Of a DNA stretch of 64,000 nucleotides, positions 54,962 through 62,421 are shown in pieces. The stretch is taken from positions 173,476 through 237,475 of the forward strand of contig NZ_FNCA01000005.1 of assembly GCF_900100715.1 (NCBI RefSeq), in the 5' to 3' direction. The notes under the pieces were generated by a model that saw only the letters and a program-made list of their open reading frames with translations, ran no database searches and was not told the DNA's origin. Both the position numbers and the translations under genes were made by a program. The stretch comes from Methanolobus vulcani (GTDB lineage: Archaea; Halobacteriota; Methanosarcinia; Methanosarcinales; Methanosarcinaceae). The first letter of the stretch is position 1, and every line of letters begins with the position of its first letter.

Positions 54962-55411
54962 TTACTCGTAGAGACAGACCTCATCGATCTTGGTATAATC
55001 AACTATCTCTGAATCCTTGAAGTGGATAGCTATCTCACGCTTTGCGGATTCTGTTGAATCTGATGCATGAACGACATTTCTGCCGGTCTCAACTGCGAAG
55101 TCTCCCCTGATAGTACCAGGAAGTGCTTCAACAGGATTTGTTGCACCATTCACTGCACGCATGATTGCAATAGCATTCTTACCTTCAACAACCAGTGAGA
55201 CAGATGGTCCTGATGTTACATACTCTATAAGTGAAGCAAAGAAAGGTCTTTCAACATGTTCCTTGTAGTGCTCCTTTGCACTTTCTTCACTCATTACACC
55301 AAGTCTCATGGCTGCGATCTTAAGACCACGTTTCTCAATTCTTGAAATGATCTCGCCCATAAGTCCGCGCTGTACTGCGTCCGGTTTGATCATAATGTAT
55401 GTCTGTTCCAT
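54962..55411 (-). CDS. ndk: Nucleoside diphosphate kinase
   Basis: 149-aa kinase that equalises nucleoside triphosphate pools. Seen: TYIMIKPDAVQRGLMGEIIS, the FFASLIEYVTSGPSVSLVVE block, and the active-site His in GRNVVHASDSTESAKREI. Length is typical. It lies 13 bases after rpl24e, in the conserved archaeal L7Ae-S28e-L24e-Ndk-IF5B order, so it is cotranscribed with translation genes. Confidence 0.97.
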   Translation of the reverse strand: MEQTYIMIKPDAVQRGLMGEIISRIEKRGLKIAAMRLGVMSEESAKEHYKEHVERPFFASLIEYVTSGPSVSLVVEGKNAIAIMRAVNGATNPVEALPGTIRGDFAVETGRNVVHASDSTESAKREIAIHFKDSEIVDYTKIDEVCLYE

Positions 55412-55424
55412 TTAGAACACCCGA

Positions 55425-55613
55425 TTATGCTTTCTTCAAGTATACTCTGCCCTGTTCGGTCCAGACGGTACGTCTTGGTAATCTTCCAAGCTCGAAGTTG
55501 CTTTCGCATTTGGATGAGCAGAAATAATATATTGAGCCATCCTTCTTTACAAAAAGCTTACCTGTACCTGGTTCAAGAAGTTCACCGCAAAATGAACATT
55601 TTCTCTGTTCCAT
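55425..55613 (-). CDS. rpl24e: Ribosomal protein L24e
   Basis: 62 aa. Zinc-binding eL24: [20 protein letters not shown], then [20 protein letters not shown], with four Cys as ligands. The start is ATG 55613, five bases after GAGGTGA; a GTG three codons upstream overlaps that site. Confidence 0.96.
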   Translation of the reverse strand: MEQRKCSFCGELLEPGTGKLFVKKDGSIYYFCSSKCESNFELGRLPRRTVWTEQGRVYLKKA

Positions 55614-55623
55614 ATCAGTCACC

Positions 55624-55839
55624 TCATCTGGTAGTCAGTTTCTTGGCTTCTCTGGAAGTCTCGATCAACATAAAGATGTCACCGATTCTTACAGGACCAA
55701 CGCAATTACGGGTGATTATACGGCCCTTGTCGCGTCCTTCAAGTACGCGGCACTGGATCTGGCTGGCTTCACCATGCATACCGGTATTACCGATAACATC
55801 GATGACTTCAGCCGCATAGCCTGTATCTTCGTCTGCCAT
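55624..55839 (-). CDS. rps28e: Ribosomal protein S28e
   Basis: 71-aa eS28 with an OB-like fold. Seen: [40 protein letters not shown] and the C-terminal [11 protein letters not shown]. The C-terminal consensus usually ends REARRLR; KKLTTR is a mild variant. It lies 22 bases after rpl7ae and its stop is 10 bases before the rpl24e start, so translation is likely coupled. Confidence 0.96.
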   Translation of the reverse strand: MADEDTGYAAEVIDVIGNTGMHGEASQIQCRVLEGRDKGRIITRNCVGPVRIGDIFMLIETSREAKKLTTR

Positions 55840-55861
55840 AACGATACCTCACGTATCAGGA

Positions 55862-56218
55862 TTATTTAAGCGCACTTACTTTCTGTGCAACGTCTTCAAC
55901 AATTTCGTTACCCTTGCCAGCGTCTACAATAGCGACTGCGGAGCAAGCAACACCGATTCCACAGGCTGCACCGAGCTCTTTCTGCTCCTTAACATAGATG
56001 TATGCAGTGTTCTTCTCTTCACAGAGAGGTGCAATGTGTGCAATGACTTCTGCAGGGTCGACATCCTCTGCAATTACTGCGAGCTTTGTGATGCCTCTCT
56101 CAATAGCTTTTGTCACTTCATTGATTCCTTTCTTTAATTTGCCTGTGTCTCTTGCAAGTTCTACACTCTCGAGTGCCTTGTTAGCGAGTTCTTCTGGAAC
56201 GTCAAATTTTGCTGCCAT
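55862..56218 (-). CDS. rpl7ae: Ribosomal protein L7Ae
   Basis: 118-aa eL8/L7Ae, which binds kink-turns in 23S rRNA, in C/D box RNAs and in RNase P. Seen: [60 protein letters not shown] and the [17 protein letters not shown] end. I start at ATG 56218, eight bases after GGAG. An in-frame ATG at 56254 would add 12 residues unlike the family and lies in the loop of a leader hairpin. First gene of the translation cluster. Confidence 0.95.
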   Translation of the reverse strand: MAAKFDVPEELANKALESVELARDTGKLKKGINEVTKAIERGITKLAVIAEDVDPAEVIAHIAPLCEEKNTAYIYVKEQKELGAACGIGVACSAVAIVDAGKGNEIVEDVAQKVSALK

Positions 56219-56234
56219 ATTATTTTCTCCTTCG

Positions 56235-56352
56235 AAACCATGCTGTATACTCATGGTTTTTCATTATTCATTGTGTGCCGTAAATACGGCTAATTTGGCC
56301 AATTACGATTGTAACAATGTTAATCAATAAGTTAACTGACACAAAGTTATAT
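56235..56352 (-). promoter_or_regulatory. rpl7ae promoter and structured leader
   Basis: On the minus strand a TATA box GCATATAAC lies at 56344-56352. The leader of about 100 bases then contains GCCGTA-AA-TACGGC (56277-56290) and a hairpin with arms AAACCATG / CATGGTTT (56235-56242 and 56252-56259, nine-base loop) directly before the ribosome site of rpl7ae. Autogenous control by L7Ae on its own leader is established in Sulfolobus; here it is a hypothesis. The remaining gap to 56554 shows AT-rich DNA and no gene. Confidence 0.5.
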
Positions 56353-56554
56353 GCCAAAGTAATGGCTGTGAATTACTGCATTCCTATTTGTAATTCAAAT
56401 TATAGAATTCACAGAATGAGCAATTGGAGTCATTAAATAACCTGTTCAGGTATAAACCTTGTGGCAGAAATTACTAAAAAAAGAAAGGTCTGATCAGAGA
56501 AGATAATATTTATCTTCACTGACCGAGAGGACTCAATCCTATTAATTGAACGCA

Positions 56555-57412
56555 TTAATAATATTGTTCCATTGAGAGATTATAGAAATTGGAAGCATTG
56601 GTTGTAACAACCACCTTTGCTATTCTGCCGTCATCTACAATATCCACATTATACATCATATTTCTTTCACTACCATTGTTCTTAAAAGATGTAATGGTAT
56701 CAAGAGTTGTATCAAGTGGATTGAGGAATAACTCTGTCTTGGAATAATTGCCGTCTCCCATATTCTTGAAATCTAAATAATGTTGTTCTGCAAGAGGGTC
56801 TGTTGATGTCACTGCCTGGTATTCAGCGTCCATATCAGCATAACTGAGTATCTCGGTAAAATCGCTGGAAGCGGGAGCATTACCTGACTTTACATCAATA
56901 ACCTTTTCAAGGGAGTTCATACCTCCGAGAAGAGTAGGAGTTCCTATTATATTGTACAGCCCTAAAGAAGGTCTGGAAAGCAATGAGTAGCCATTATAGG
57001 TACCTGCAACACTATAATTGAACTTGATGACTTCCGGATTCATCAGATGTGCCTGGAATCTAAAGCCGGAAGTAGAGTTATAAGCAAAAAAGCTTTTGTA
57101 TACCAGTGTATTATAGAAATAATACAGATCACTTACATTGTAATCCTGAAGTGGCGTACCATATGTCCTGGAATAATCAACATAGACTGCAGTTGATACC
57201 CCCTCTGGACTAAAAGCAAGCCCGTCCGAAATGGAGTTCATATTGGCACCAAAATGCGTACCACTAATAACTTCAAATCCGGGTGCATTTTGAGTATCTG
57301 TAATATTTGCCGTTGAATCGTTGGAATTACCCATCAGGCTTACAACGAAGTATGAAAAAACTGACATAACCATTAAAAGAGCCAGAAATATTGCTGCGTA
57401 TTTTTGATTCAT
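56555..57412 (-). CDS. Exported or membrane-anchored protein of unknown function
   Basis: 285 aa. One N-terminal helix (about 6-29: YAAIFLALLMVMSVFSYFVV) serves as signal or anchor. The rest is external, rich in Asn, Ser, Thr and Tyr with several N-glycosylation sequons (NDST, NYSV, NYSK, NASN), typical of archaeal surface proteins. Repeating features are absent. No family recognised, although similar proteins recur in methanogens. It lies 69 bases after the sufB stop, same strand, and might be cotranscribed. Confidence 0.75.
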   Translation of the reverse strand: MNQKYAAIFLALLMVMSVFSYFVVSLMGNSNDSTANITDTQNAPGFEVISGTHFGANMNSISDGLAFSPEGVSTAVYVDYSRTYGTPLQDYNVSDLYYFYNTLVYKSFFAYNSTSGFRFQAHLMNPEVIKFNYSVAGTYNGYSLLSRPSLGLYNIIGTPTLLGGMNSLEKVIDVKSGNAPASSDFTEILSYADMDAEYQAVTSTDPLAEQHYLDFKNMGDGNYSKTELFLNPLDTTLDTITSFKNNGSERNMMYNVDIVDDGRIAKVVVTTNASNFYNLSMEQYY

Positions 57413-57480
57413 TCATTCTCCTCAAACAATTGATTAACTGGATAAAAATAAACGTAAATATAAAATAAAAAAGGATAAGA

Positions 57481-58704
57481 TCAGATAGCATTTTCTCCGA
57501 TCTTTGCGATAGTTGCATCAATATCGGCTTTGAGTTCATCAGGAATGCCCTGGATACCAACATCCAGGAAACCTCTGACGATCATACCTACTGCATCCTC
57601 TTCTGTAAGGCCTCTTGCCATCAGATACTCGATCTGTTCCCGTGCAATCCTTCCTACAGCGGCCTCGTGTGACAGTTCGATATCCTCAACATTTGCCTCA
57701 AGTATAGGAATTGCTCTCTGCATTCCGCCACCAAGAACAAGTCCGTGGCATTCCAGATGACCTTTTGCATTGTTTGCATTACCGATCATCTCACCACGGG
57801 CAATAGCTTTACCGCCTGTGGTAATTGTTCTTGAGATAAGCTCGGCCTTTGTGTCCTCTGCATTGAATACTACTTTGCTTCCAAGGTCCAGTTCTGACCC
57901 GGGATGTGCAACAGCAATTGTATTCAGTCTTGCAAAGGCACCCTTGCCATCAAGAATTACTGTAGGATATGCCTGAACAGATTTTACAGGTTTCAGGGTT
58001 ACATAATTGCTGATGTATGTTCCGCCTTCTTCAACATGAACAACGGTTCTTGGCCTGACACCTATCTCTTCACCCCAATTGTGAATCATAGTGAAATTAA
58101 GAGTAGCTCCCTTTTTCACATACATTTCTGATATTCCAAGATGAAGACCTTTCTCAATGCCATGCTTTGTAGAGCATCCGGTAATAACATCAAGCTCTGC
58201 TCCCTCCTCCACAATTACAATGTTGTGAACGGTCTGGGATACTTGTTTGGAACCGATAAGCAGACATGTCTGCACAGGCATCTTTGATTTCTTACCTGCG
58301 GGTGCTCTGATGAAATAGCCATTTGCATCCTGAAGATAACTCATTGCAGTGTACTTATCCTTATCAGGCTCTACAAGTTTCCATGAATAATCTTTTACCC
58401 AATCATGGACCTTCATGGCATCCCTGAGGGACATCAGTTCCACCACATCATCGTCACGCAGTGACGAATGTGTCACAGCATTGTTGAGCATCAGGAAGCT
58501 GCCGGACCTGTTATCCTCGGAAGGTGTGAATCCGACATTCAGAAGTGTCCTCTGATCTTCTTCACTCAGCTCTTCGAGATCATCAGCTCTTTCTTCCTCT
58601 TCGGATGCAAGCCCATATTCATTAAGGTCAAAATCCTCACCGTATGCTGCATTCTTCTTGAGAGCGGCTTCTGCCTTCTTTCTCATATCTTCATCAGCTT
58701 GCAT
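57481..58704 (-). CDS. sufB: Fe-S cluster assembly scaffold SufB (SufBD family)
   Basis: 407-aa SufB/SufD-type beta-helix scaffold. Seen: CSTKHGIEKGLHLGISEMYV, TMIHNWGEEIGVRPRTVVHV and the C-terminal HEAAVGRIAREQIEYLMARG. It builds 4Fe-4S clusters with the SufC ATPase. Only one SufBD gene accompanies sufC, the minimal archaeal system. I choose ATG 58704, eight bases after GAGGAG. A second ATG at 58686 forms an ATGA overlap with the sufC stop and is an alternative. Confidence 0.92.
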   Translation of the reverse strand: MQADEDMRKKAEAALKKNAAYGEDFDLNEYGLASEEEERADDLEELSEEDQRTLLNVGFTPSEDNRSGSFLMLNNAVTHSSLRDDDVVELMSLRDAMKVHDWVKDYSWKLVEPDKDKYTAMSYLQDANGYFIRAPAGKKSKMPVQTCLLIGSKQVSQTVHNIVIVEEGAELDVITGCSTKHGIEKGLHLGISEMYVKKGATLNFTMIHNWGEEIGVRPRTVVHVEEGGTYISNYVTLKPVKSVQAYPTVILDGKGAFARLNTIAVAHPGSELDLGSKVVFNAEDTKAELISRTITTGGKAIARGEMIGNANNAKGHLECHGLVLGGGMQRAIPILEANVEDIELSHEAAVGRIAREQIEYLMARGLTEEDAVGMIVRGFLDVGIQGIPDELKADIDATIAKIGENAI

Positions 58705-59429
58705 TTGATACACTCCTCATATCCCTGTTCCTTTATTTCAGTGAGCATTTCGCGTGGGTTTCCTGAACACATGACTGTTCCGTTGCACAGGATATAACCC
58801 CTGTCAGCTTCGATATAATCGAGCACCTGACCAGTATGTGTGATCACAAGTGCGGATTTTCCGTGTTTACACCTGTCACCGGCACATTTGCAGTCTTTCT
58901 GAAGAAGGCCATTGATAGTTTTTCCAAGTTGTTCGATACTTACAAGATCCACACCAGACTCTGGCTCATCAAGCAATAAGAAATCAGGGTTCTGTGCAGA
59001 AAGCTGGAGAAGCTCAGATCTTTTGATCTCTCCTCCTGAGAATCCTACATTGACATCCCTGTCATAGAAACGAACCATATCAATGGTCTCAGCAAGAGCT
59101 TCAGTGTCCTTCATATCTTTGGAAATTACATTTAAAAGATCGTAAAGTTTAACTCCGCTCATATTAGGAGGTCTCTGTGTCATGATACCCATGCCCATCT
59201 GCGCTCTTTCATAGACCGACATGTGGGTGATATCCTCTCCTTTGAAGATTATTTCTCCTTCTACGACATTATAACCACTGAATCCCATCAGTGTCATGAG
59301 TAGCGCGGATTTTCCTGCTCCGTTTGGCCCGAAAAGAACGTTAGTGTAACCGGCTTCAACATTAAGGTCAACGCCTTTCAATATCCTTCGGCCGCCGATT
59401 TCAACTGTTAGATTATTGATCTCCAGCAT
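58683..59429 (-). CDS. sufC: Fe-S assembly ATPase SufC
   Basis: 248-aa ABC-type ATPase that powers the SufB scaffold. Seen: Walker A FGPNGAGKSALLMT, Q loop IMTQRPPNMSGV, signature FSGGEIKRSELLQ, Walker B FLLLDEPESGVD, and H loop VITHTGQVLDY. An unusual Cys-rich insert KDCKCAGDRCKHGKSA sits between Walker B and the H loop (about residues 180-195), and the C-terminus carries CIKC. These Cys are not in bacterial SufC and might bind a metal or cluster. ATG at 59429 follows AAAGGAGGCC. The promoter has a perfect dyad. Confidence 0.94.
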   Translation of the reverse strand: MLEINNLTVEIGGRRILKGVDLNVEAGYTNVLFGPNGAGKSALLMTLMGFSGYNVVEGEIIFKGEDITHMSVYERAQMGMGIMTQRPPNMSGVKLYDLLNVISKDMKDTEALAETIDMVRFYDRDVNVGFSGGEIKRSELLQLSAQNPDFLLLDEPESGVDLVSIEQLGKTINGLLQKDCKCAGDRCKHGKSALVITHTGQVLDYIEADRGYILCNGTVMCSGNPREMLTEIKEQGYEECIKCKLMKI

Positions 59430-59460
59430 TAATATGGCCTCCTTTTTTATGGCAATATAT

Positions 59461-59503
59461 CCATGAAAGCTGCTTTCATGGGAATCCTGCTTTACTATAA
59501 GGG
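59461..59503 (-). promoter_or_regulatory. sufCB promoter with perfect dyad
   Basis: On the minus strand CCTTATAGTAAAG (TATA core 59495-59500) is followed by CCATGAAAG-CAG-CTTTCATGG (59461-59481), a 9-bp perfect inverted repeat near the expected transcription start. A smaller dyad GGTTTTTAACC (about 59510-59520) lies upstream. This suggests control by an iron or redox regulator; which one is unknown. The remaining bases up to 59625 hold nothing else clear. Confidence 0.55.
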
Positions 59504-59625
59504 TTATCGGTTAAAAACCTATTGAAATTTAAGAAAATAACACCCTGAAATATTGGAATAATTCGATGCCAAGCCAGAGATATATTTATGATAGTTGCCT
59601 GCAGGAATATTCAACTTTGATAAAT

Positions 59626-59850
59626 TCATAAACCTAGCTCCTTGGCAATTTCCTGAAATTCCTTGCCTTTATCCGTCGTGACATACATATTGCCTTTATG
59701 TTCAATGAGACCATTTTCCTGTAAAAGAGAAAGGTATCTATTCACAACTTCGAAATTCAGATTTGCACGGTACACTATATGTGTTTTTTTTGCCCCCTCT
59801 AACGCAGCCCTTAATATTTCAACACTTATGGCTGTTTTGCTTCTTCTTAT
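59626..59850 (-). CDS. Small winged-helix regulator with no canonical start codon
   Basis: A frame of about 74-82 codons. It reads RRSKTAISVEILRAALEGAK, KTHIVYRANLNFEVVNRYLS, LLQENGLIEHKGNMYVTTDK and GKEFQEIAKELGL, which is the archaeal small winged helix (HTH_45, PF14947-like). The open frame runs from a TAA at 59875-59877, and the stretch between that stop and RRSK has no ATG, GTG or TTG. The codon exactly where homologues start is ATA (59848-59850). Either initiation is unusual or an ATG was mutated. It lies upstream of sufC on the same strand, which it could regulate. Confidence 0.6.
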   Translation of the reverse strand: MRRSKTAISVEILRAALEGAKKTHIVYRANLNFEVVNRYLSLLQENGLIEHKGNMYVTTDKGKEFQEIAKELGL

Positions 59851-59991
59851 AGTATCACACCCAAATGTAAATAATTACAAATAAGAACTTTTTTCCGTGT
59901 TTCTATAATCGTTTTGTAGAATGACTTATCCATTTCTGACCAATTGGTTATACCACGGATCATATCACCTCTTTGTTTCTTTCCGAGCCCT

Positions 59992-60588
59992 TTATCGAAC
60001 ACTCGGATTCTTTACAACCTTTTCAATCCACAGCAGCATAAACATCACTATAAGAAAGATAAACGTTATCTGCCAGAGATAATAGTGAACATAACTGAAC
60101 ATTGAAGGATATATAATCCCCACAAAAGATAGGAATATCAGTCTCACCATGTTCACACCTAGCATTGCAGGTATTCCCAGAGCTAAGCCCAGTAGTTTCT
60201 TCTTAAGTGTTGTGGGATAGGCAAGTATACAGCCTGCATAAACCAGTAGTTCATACATTCCCGTACATTCATCTATAATCATTACAGAAAACCCGTCCAT
60301 GTAAACAGACTGACCATAAGAAGAGCTTTCAATACCCAAAAATGACATTAGAACTGAAAGAGCATCAGCAGTCAGTAAGTTCAGAAAAGCAAATTTTTCC
60401 TGAAAGGTTATGTATACAAGAGTGAAAAGTGCTATATAGAACAAATAAGGTCCAATAAATCTGAGAACTTTTTCGTTCCTTTTCAGAAAGACTTTAAATT
60501 GACTCTTGTTACCAACATCACCAGTCTTTCCACTATCTATTGATCTGGATTTCCTGGTACCTTTTGGTTTTCTGTTTTGTTTTACCAT
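59992..60588 (-). CDS. Archaeosortase/exosortase-family transpeptidase
   Basis: 198-aa membrane protein with about five helices after a basic cytoplasmic N-terminus. Catalytic signatures: Cys in DECTGMYELLVYAGCILAYP (about residue 105), Arg in NMVRLIFLSFVG, and His in HYYLWQITF, the Cys-Arg-His triad of exosortases. These enzymes cleave C-terminal sorting signals of surface proteins. The gene upstream (60627) and the next one (62422) encode such proteins with related C-termini. ATG 60588 follows TAGGAGGGG. The subclass (ArtA to ArtF) is not decided here. Confidence 0.88.
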   Translation of the reverse strand: MVKQNRKPKGTRKSRSIDSGKTGDVGNKSQFKVFLKRNEKVLRFIGPYLFYIALFTLVYITFQEKFAFLNLLTADALSVLMSFLGIESSSYGQSVYMDGFSVMIIDECTGMYELLVYAGCILAYPTTLKKKLLGLALGIPAMLGVNMVRLIFLSFVGIIYPSMFSYVHYYLWQITFIFLIVMFMLLWIEKVVKNPSVR

Positions 60589-60626
60589 AGCCCCTCCTAA
60601 AAACAAAAAAGAAAAAGAAAGTGGAG

Positions 60627-62171
60627 TTAGTCACGACGTCTTAGTGTGAAAACTCCAAGGACTCCAAGTATACCTATCATGGTAAGGATACCTACAGGTG
60701 TCAGTACAGGTACAACAGGCTGACAATGGAAGTGACTCGGATCCTCATCCGTTACTACGGTTCCGGTGTCATCTTCTCCGGTCACGTCAGCAATGTTCTC
60801 ATACTGCGTAACACATTCCTCAAGAGTATCCGTAACAACATAGGTCCATGTTTCACCTATATCAAGTACATTATCGTTGTTAATGCTCTTGGAAACTATC
60901 TTGGCATCTCCAATAACCCCAATCATGTCATCTTCAACAACAATATCATAGAGTGGAACATTACCGGTGTTGGTTACGAAGTATTCCCATGTTATTGTAT
61001 CACCTACTTCGATCTGTGGACCTGGTGCGTAATCTGCATCATAACCATTGGTATGTTTCTCAATATCAATATCCGGTTCGCACCTTACAATGTAGTGACT
61101 TGGATCACTGTCCGTTACAGGGATACCAAGCCAGTCTGCATTCACAGTACCTTCATTTTCATACTGACCACATTCTGCAGTTCCTTCTGCTTCATATGTC
61201 CATACTTCTCCAACATCAAGTACGTCATCAGTGTTCATGCTCTTTGAAATGACATTGGATACTGTTCCAAGCATGTCATCTGTGAGGACTACATTCTCAA
61301 GTGGTACATCTCCTACATTAGTAACAACGTAGGTCCATGTAACATCATCACCAACACCGAGTTCAGGACCGGTAGGAGTATCTGCATCTACACCATTGGT
61401 TGCCTTTTCAAGGTCGATGTCCGGGTTAGGTATAGTGAAGTATATGCGTGCCTGATCCTCACCAGGAATATCAAGATTACCTCCGGCAAGTGCTCTGACT
61501 TCGAAACTTTCACCTGGAGCCAAATTGAACTGGTCTTTAAGGCCTGTTATTGAAATCTCATATACTGCAACTCCACTTTGACTGTTAGCGGCCACCACAT
61601 TTGATTCAGAGAAGCCCGGGAATGATCCGCTAAGAGGAGAAACTGTCCAGTCATTTGCAGAAACTGTAATAAGTACACTCTTTGAGTTCTGAGTGATAGT
61701 GATGCTGAACTGTTCGCCTGGACCTATTCCATTTATTTGTTTCCCGGTCACAGGACCTAGAGTATCACCATTCTCTATTACAGAAGAGATGCTTCCATCA
61801 CCATCTAGATCTCCTGGCAGGCCATATACTGTAGCCATACCATATAGTACATCACCTACAGGGTCATAATGGGCATATAATCCATTAAGATCATATCCAC
61901 TTTCAAAAGGACCAACTGTAGCCATATTCTCACTGTAATTTGTGCCTGAATCCCTCATAGGATCATTATCATACCAATTTCCATTCTGGAATACAACCAT
62001 TTTATCTCCAAATGGACCAACTGCGCTGTATCCGCTACCTTCAACCTGGCCATATGCCCAGTTATTATCCCACTCCCCAGCTCCACGCTGCCCATCCACG
62101 GTTATTGCCATGGCACTTGGGACAGAGAACAAAACAATCAATACTCCCAGCATTACATGTAATCTGTTCAT
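60627..62171 (-). CDS. Surface protein with DUF11 repeats and C-terminal sorting signal
   Basis: 514 aa. The signal peptide MNRLHVMLGVLIVLFSVPSA ends before MAITVDG. An N-terminal domain (about 25-245) has beta structure with ITVDGQRGAGEWDNNW. Two DUF11 repeats of about 110 residues follow, each starting DIDLEKATNG or DIDIEKHTNG and containing VTWTYVVTN-like strands. The C-terminus has VVPVLTPVG, a hydrophobic helix and RRRD, the tripartite layout of archaeosortase substrates. I start at ATG 62171; GGGGG lies ten bases upstream, and the frame extension before it is not signal-like. Likely processed by the neighbouring archaeosortase. Confidence 0.85.
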   Translation of the reverse strand: MNRLHVMLGVLIVLFSVPSAMAITVDGQRGAGEWDNNWAYGQVEGSGYSAVGPFGDKMVVFQNGNWYDNDPMRDSGTNYSENMATVGPFESGYDLNGLYAHYDPVGDVLYGMATVYGLPGDLDGDGSISSVIENGDTLGPVTGKQINGIGPGEQFSITITQNSKSVLITVSANDWTVSPLSGSFPGFSESNVVAANSQSGVAVYEISITGLKDQFNLAPGESFEVRALAGGNLDIPGEDQARIYFTIPNPDIDLEKATNGVDADTPTGPELGVGDDVTWTYVVTNVGDVPLENVVLTDDMLGTVSNVISKSMNTDDVLDVGEVWTYEAEGTAECGQYENEGTVNADWLGIPVTDSDPSHYIVRCEPDIDIEKHTNGYDADYAPGPQIEVGDTITWEYFVTNTGNVPLYDIVVEDDMIGVIGDAKIVSKSINNDNVLDIGETWTYVVTDTLEECVTQYENIADVTGEDDTGTVVTDEDPSHFHCQPVVPVLTPVGILTMIGILGVLGVFTLRRRD

Positions 62172-62421
62172 TACTTTTACGCCCCCTTTATTATAAGGAT
62201 ATATGCTCAATAATGATTTAGTCACCACAATATATAGGGATGCAGCAAACAAAGTTTAGTACCTATCCTAAGTAAATAGATTAAGAAGAATTGCTTTTTT
62301 TTAGTGATAAGATATAAAAACCTGACTGAACTACCTAATAAAAATTACAATACATATTAATAATAAATTTTACTGTTAATCAAGTGTAAAATAAGAATAT
62401 GTTTTAAGAAAAATGGAGGGA

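Noticed and set aside
62172..62252. N-terminal extension of the first DUF11 protein
   Set aside because: The signal peptide begins at ATG 62171; the extra residues upstream are unlike a signal sequence.
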